Made by a program: the position numbers and the translations under genes
Shown: positions 61,924 to 64,000 of the stretch, in pieces
Numbering within the stretch: position 1 is the stretch's first letter
How the letters are laid out: each line of letters begins with the position of its first letter
NCBI RefSeq assembly: GCF_015775975.1
Contig: NZ_CP064056.1
Coordinates: forward strand, 930,001 to 994,000
Length of the DNA stretch: 64,000 bases
Source: Staphylococcus lloydii
Lineage (GTDB): Bacteria > Bacillota > Bacilli > Staphylococcales > Staphylococcaceae
Reading direction: 5' to 3'
Notes under the pieces: model-generated
Seen by the model: the letters and a program-made list of their open reading frames with translations, nothing else
Told to the model about the DNA's origin: nothing
The model's database searches: none

Positions 61924-62625
61924 ATGACACACAAATATATATCGACAGAAATGTTAATAATTTTTACAGCATTAATGATTATAGCCAATTTTTACTACAT
62001 ATTTTTTGAGAAAATTGGCTTTCTACTTGTGCTATTACTTGGGTGCATATTGGTTTATATAGGATATGTATATTTTCATAAAGTAAGAGGTTTGTTATCT
62101 TTCTGGATAGGGGCTTTGCTCATAGCATTTACCCTACTATCAAATAAATATACGATTATCATTTTATTTATCTTTTTAATCGTCTTGATTATTAGATATT
62201 TAATTTATAAATTTAAACCATTCAAGATTATTGCTTCAGAGGAAGAAGTTGAATCTCCAGAATTCATTAAACAAAAGTGGTTTGGAGAACAACGTACGCC
62301 GGTATATGTTTATAAATGGGAAGACTTACAAATTCAACATGGCATTGGTGATGTATACATTGACATGACCAAAGCAGCCAACATTAAAGAAAACAACACG
62401 ATCGTCGTGAGACATCTTATAGGGCGTACACAAATAGTCGTTCCTTTAAACTATAATATTAATTTTCACTTTACTGCTTTATATGGGAATGCTTATATAA
62501 ACGAACAATCTTATAAAGTTGAAAATACAAACATTAAAATTGTGGAAAAGACAAAAGAAGAAAATTATACTGTAAATATTTATCTTTCAACGTTTATAGG
62601 GGATGTCGAGGTGATTTATAAATGA
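61924..62625 (+). CDS. vraT: VraT (LiaF/YvqF-like) sensor partner
   Basis: A 233-residue membrane protein with four hydrophobic segments (about 10-95) and a C-terminal soluble beta-rich LiaF-like domain ([16 protein letters not shown] motif [20 protein letters not shown] near 140, [13 protein letters not shown]). In S. aureus VraT is required for VraSR response to cell-wall antibiotics. AAGGGTGG precedes the ATG; the end overlaps vraS by four bases. Confidence 0.95.
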   Translation: MTHKYISTEMLIIFTALMIIANFYYIFFEKIGFLLVLLLGCILVYIGYVYFHKVRGLLSFWIGALLIAFTLLSNKYTIIILFIFLIVLIIRYLIYKFKPFKIIASEEEVESPEFIKQKWFGEQRTPVYVYKWEDLQIQHGIGDVYIDMTKAANIKENNTIVVRHLIGRTQIVVPLNYNINFHFTALYGNAYINEQSYKVENTNIKIVEKTKEENYTVNIYLSTFIGDVEVIYK

Positions 62626-63665
62626 ATCACTACATAAGAGCTATAGGTTCAATGTTGATATTAGTATACAGTACGTTAATTGCATTTTTTTTTATAGACA
62701 AAGTATTTGTTAATATCATGTACTTCCAAGGTATGTTTTATACACAAATATTTGGGATACCAGTGTTTCTATTTTTAAATTTATTGATCATATTTTTGTG
62801 TATTATAGTGGGTTCGGTGTTAGCTTATAAGATTAATCAACAAAATCATTGGCTACAGCGCCAAATAGAACGCTCAATAGAAGGGCAAACGGTCGGTGTA
62901 AATGATCAAGACATAGAACTGTACAACGAAACTATTGAGTTATACCATACACTTGTACCTTTAAATCAAGAAGTACATAAACTTAGAATGAAGACACAAA
63001 ACTTAACGAATGAATCATATAATATAAATGACGTAAAAGTTAAGAAAATTATTGAAGACGAACGTCAAAGACTAGCCAGAGAATTACATGATTCCGTGAG
63101 TCAGCAATTATTTGCTGCTAGTATGATGTTGTCCGCTATAAAAGAAACCGAACTCGCACCGCCATTAGATCAACAAATACCAACTTTAGAAAAAATGGTG
63201 CAAGATTCTCAATTAGAAATGAGAGCTTTACTCTTACATTTAAGACCTATTGGCCTAAAAGATAAGTCATTAGGTGAAGGGATTAAAGACTTAGTAACAG
63301 ATTTACAGAAAAAAGTACCGATGAAAGTCGTACATGATATTGAAGATTTTTCAGTACCAAAAGGTATAGAAGATCATCTGTTTAGAATAACGCAAGAAGC
63401 GATTTCTAATACATTACGTCATTCAAAAGGAACTAAAGTTACAATAGAGCTATTTAATCAAGCCGATTACTTATTACTACGTGTACAAGATAATGGTATA
63501 GGTTTTAATGTAGATGAAAATACTGAACAAAGTTATGGTTTAAAAAATATGCGTGAACGTGCATTAGAAATAGGTGCAACATTCCATATTGTTTCTCTAC
63601 CCGATTCAGGTACAAGAATAGAAGTGAAAGCGCCATTAGACAAGGAGGAATTGGATGCCAATTAA
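62622..63665 (+). CDS. vraS: VraS sensor histidine kinase
   Basis: A 347-residue NarL-family (HPK7) kinase with two membrane helices (about 9-30 and 41-68), few extracytoplasmic residues, so an intramembrane-sensing kinase. The phosphoacceptor is His156 in [15 protein letters not shown]; the HATPase domain contains [15 protein letters not shown] and DNGIGF. It senses cell-wall damage together with VraT. Overlaps vraT by four and vraR by eleven bases. Confidence 0.97.
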   Translation: MNHYIRAIGSMLILVYSTLIAFFFIDKVFVNIMYFQGMFYTQIFGIPVFLFLNLLIIFLCIIVGSVLAYKINQQNHWLQRQIERSIEGQTVGVNDQDIELYNETIELYHTLVPLNQEVHKLRMKTQNLTNESYNINDVKVKKIIEDERQRLARELHDSVSQQLFAASMMLSAIKETELAPPLDQQIPTLEKMVQDSQLEMRALLLHLRPIGLKDKSLGEGIKDLVTDLQKKVPMKVVHDIEDFSVPKGIEDHLFRITQEAISNTLRHSKGTKVTIELFNQADYLLLRVQDNGIGFNVDENTEQSYGLKNMRERALEIGATFHIVSLPDSGTRIEVKAPLDKEELDAN

Positions 63666-64000
63666 AGTTTTATTTGTTGATGATCATGAAATGGTACGTA
63701 TTGGGATATCAAGTTATTTATCAACACAACCAGATATTGAAGTAGTAGGAGAAGGAAAGTCAGGTAAAGAAGCGATTGAATTAGCGCATGAATTAAAACC
63801 CGATTTAATTTTAATGGACTTATTGATGGATGATATGGATGGGGTAGACGCTACTGCTCAAGTAAAAAAAGATTTACCACATATCAAAGTTGTAATGTTA
63901 ACAAGTTACATTGAGGATAATGAAGTGTATCGTGCTTTAGACTCTGGTGTTGATAGTTATATCTTAAAAACAACGAGTGCAAAAGACATTGCAGAAGCAA
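63655..64000 (+). CDS. vraR: VraR response regulator, 3' end beyond window
   Basis: The first 115 codons of a NarL/LuxR-type response regulator, truncated by the window edge. The receiver domain shows acidic pocket VDDHEMVR, phosphoacceptor Asp55 in ILMDLLMDD, Thr in VMLTSYIED and Lys in [16 protein letters not shown] lies 7 bases before the ATG, inside vraS. The C-terminal helix-turn-helix is outside the window. Confidence 0.96.
   Translation, partial: MPIKVLFVDDHEMVRIGISSYLSTQPDIEVVGEGKSGKEAIELAHELKPDLILMDLLMDDMDGVDATAQVKKDLPHIKVVMLTSYIEDNEVYRALDSGVDSYILKTTSAKDIAEA

Overview
The window is AT-rich, low-GC Gram-positive DNA from a coagulase-negative Staphylococcus. The evidence is a complete agr quorum-sensing locus with its divergent RNAIII, the nos-pheA pair, the pcrB-pcrA-ligA-camS and gatCAB operons, murT-gatD, and the vraUTSR cell-wall stress operon, in an order close to the S. 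aureus chromosome. The predicted autoinducing peptide core (xxNPCSGFF) resembles tails I recall for the S. arlettae/S. gallinarum part of the novobiocin-resistant group, but species cannot be fixed from this window. I see no prophage, transposase, tRNA, rRNA or CRISPR array; this is core chromosome with small accessory pieces.

Layout. 1-4.4 kb: a YeeE/YedE thiosulfate-type transporter with its TusA-like partner, then sucrose-6-phosphate hydrolase and fructokinase. 4.4-12.1 kb: agrBDCA on the minus strand, the P2/P3 intergenic region, RNAIII on the plus strand carrying what looks like a frameshifted delta-haemolysin, a nitrilase-family hydrolase, a nitroreductase, an SdrH-like surface protein and MroQ, the membrane protease that helps make the AgrD peptide. 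12.1-14.3 kb: groES-groEL behind a CIRCE element and a CtsR-like box. 14.5-19.4 kb: two DinB-fold proteins, several small membrane proteins, an aminotransferase, a compact Fst/par-type type I toxin-antitoxin candidate, and a nickel/cobalt permease. 19.6-25.9 kb: a PmtC/PmtD-like ABC exporter pair, envelope-associated hypothetical genes, a C45 Ntn hydrolase and two short peptide genes. 26-32.3 kb: a LexA-controlled YolD-like gene, arsB, a lactonase, aldH, ppaC and pncA. 32.4-41 kb: a beta-helix protein, pheA and nos, pncB-nadE, purB and yerC. 41.2-56.5 kb: vanY, pcrB-pcrA-ligA-camS, gatCAB, dagK, rlmD, dinB and a DnaQ-like exonuclease. 56.7-64 kb: ferritin under a PerR box, murT-gatD, an UPF0421 protein, map and vraUTS with the first 115 codons of vraR.

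Functional links. AgrB, MroQ and AgrD make the peptide; AgrC and AgrA sense it and drive P2 and P3. PmtCD would export phenol-soluble modulin-type peptides, which AgrA usually controls, yet the hld reading frame here appears broken. pncA, pncB and nadE form a nicotinamide salvage route to NAD. GatCAB supplies Gln-tRNA(Gln) and Asn-tRNA(Asn) by transamidation, MurT-GatD amidates lipid II, and VraTSR senses damage to the same wall.

Most interesting, in my judgement: the Fst-like toxin locus at 17.7-17.9 kb with repeats on both sides of a shared terminator; the apparent one-base deletion in hld inside RNAIII; a probably species-specific AIP; a LexA operator filling the promoter spacer of a stand-alone yolD gene; and an isolated 18-codon peptide cassette at 25.3 kb. 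Many start codons were moved from the longest possible frame to the one with a properly spaced ribosome-binding site; this is stated per gene.
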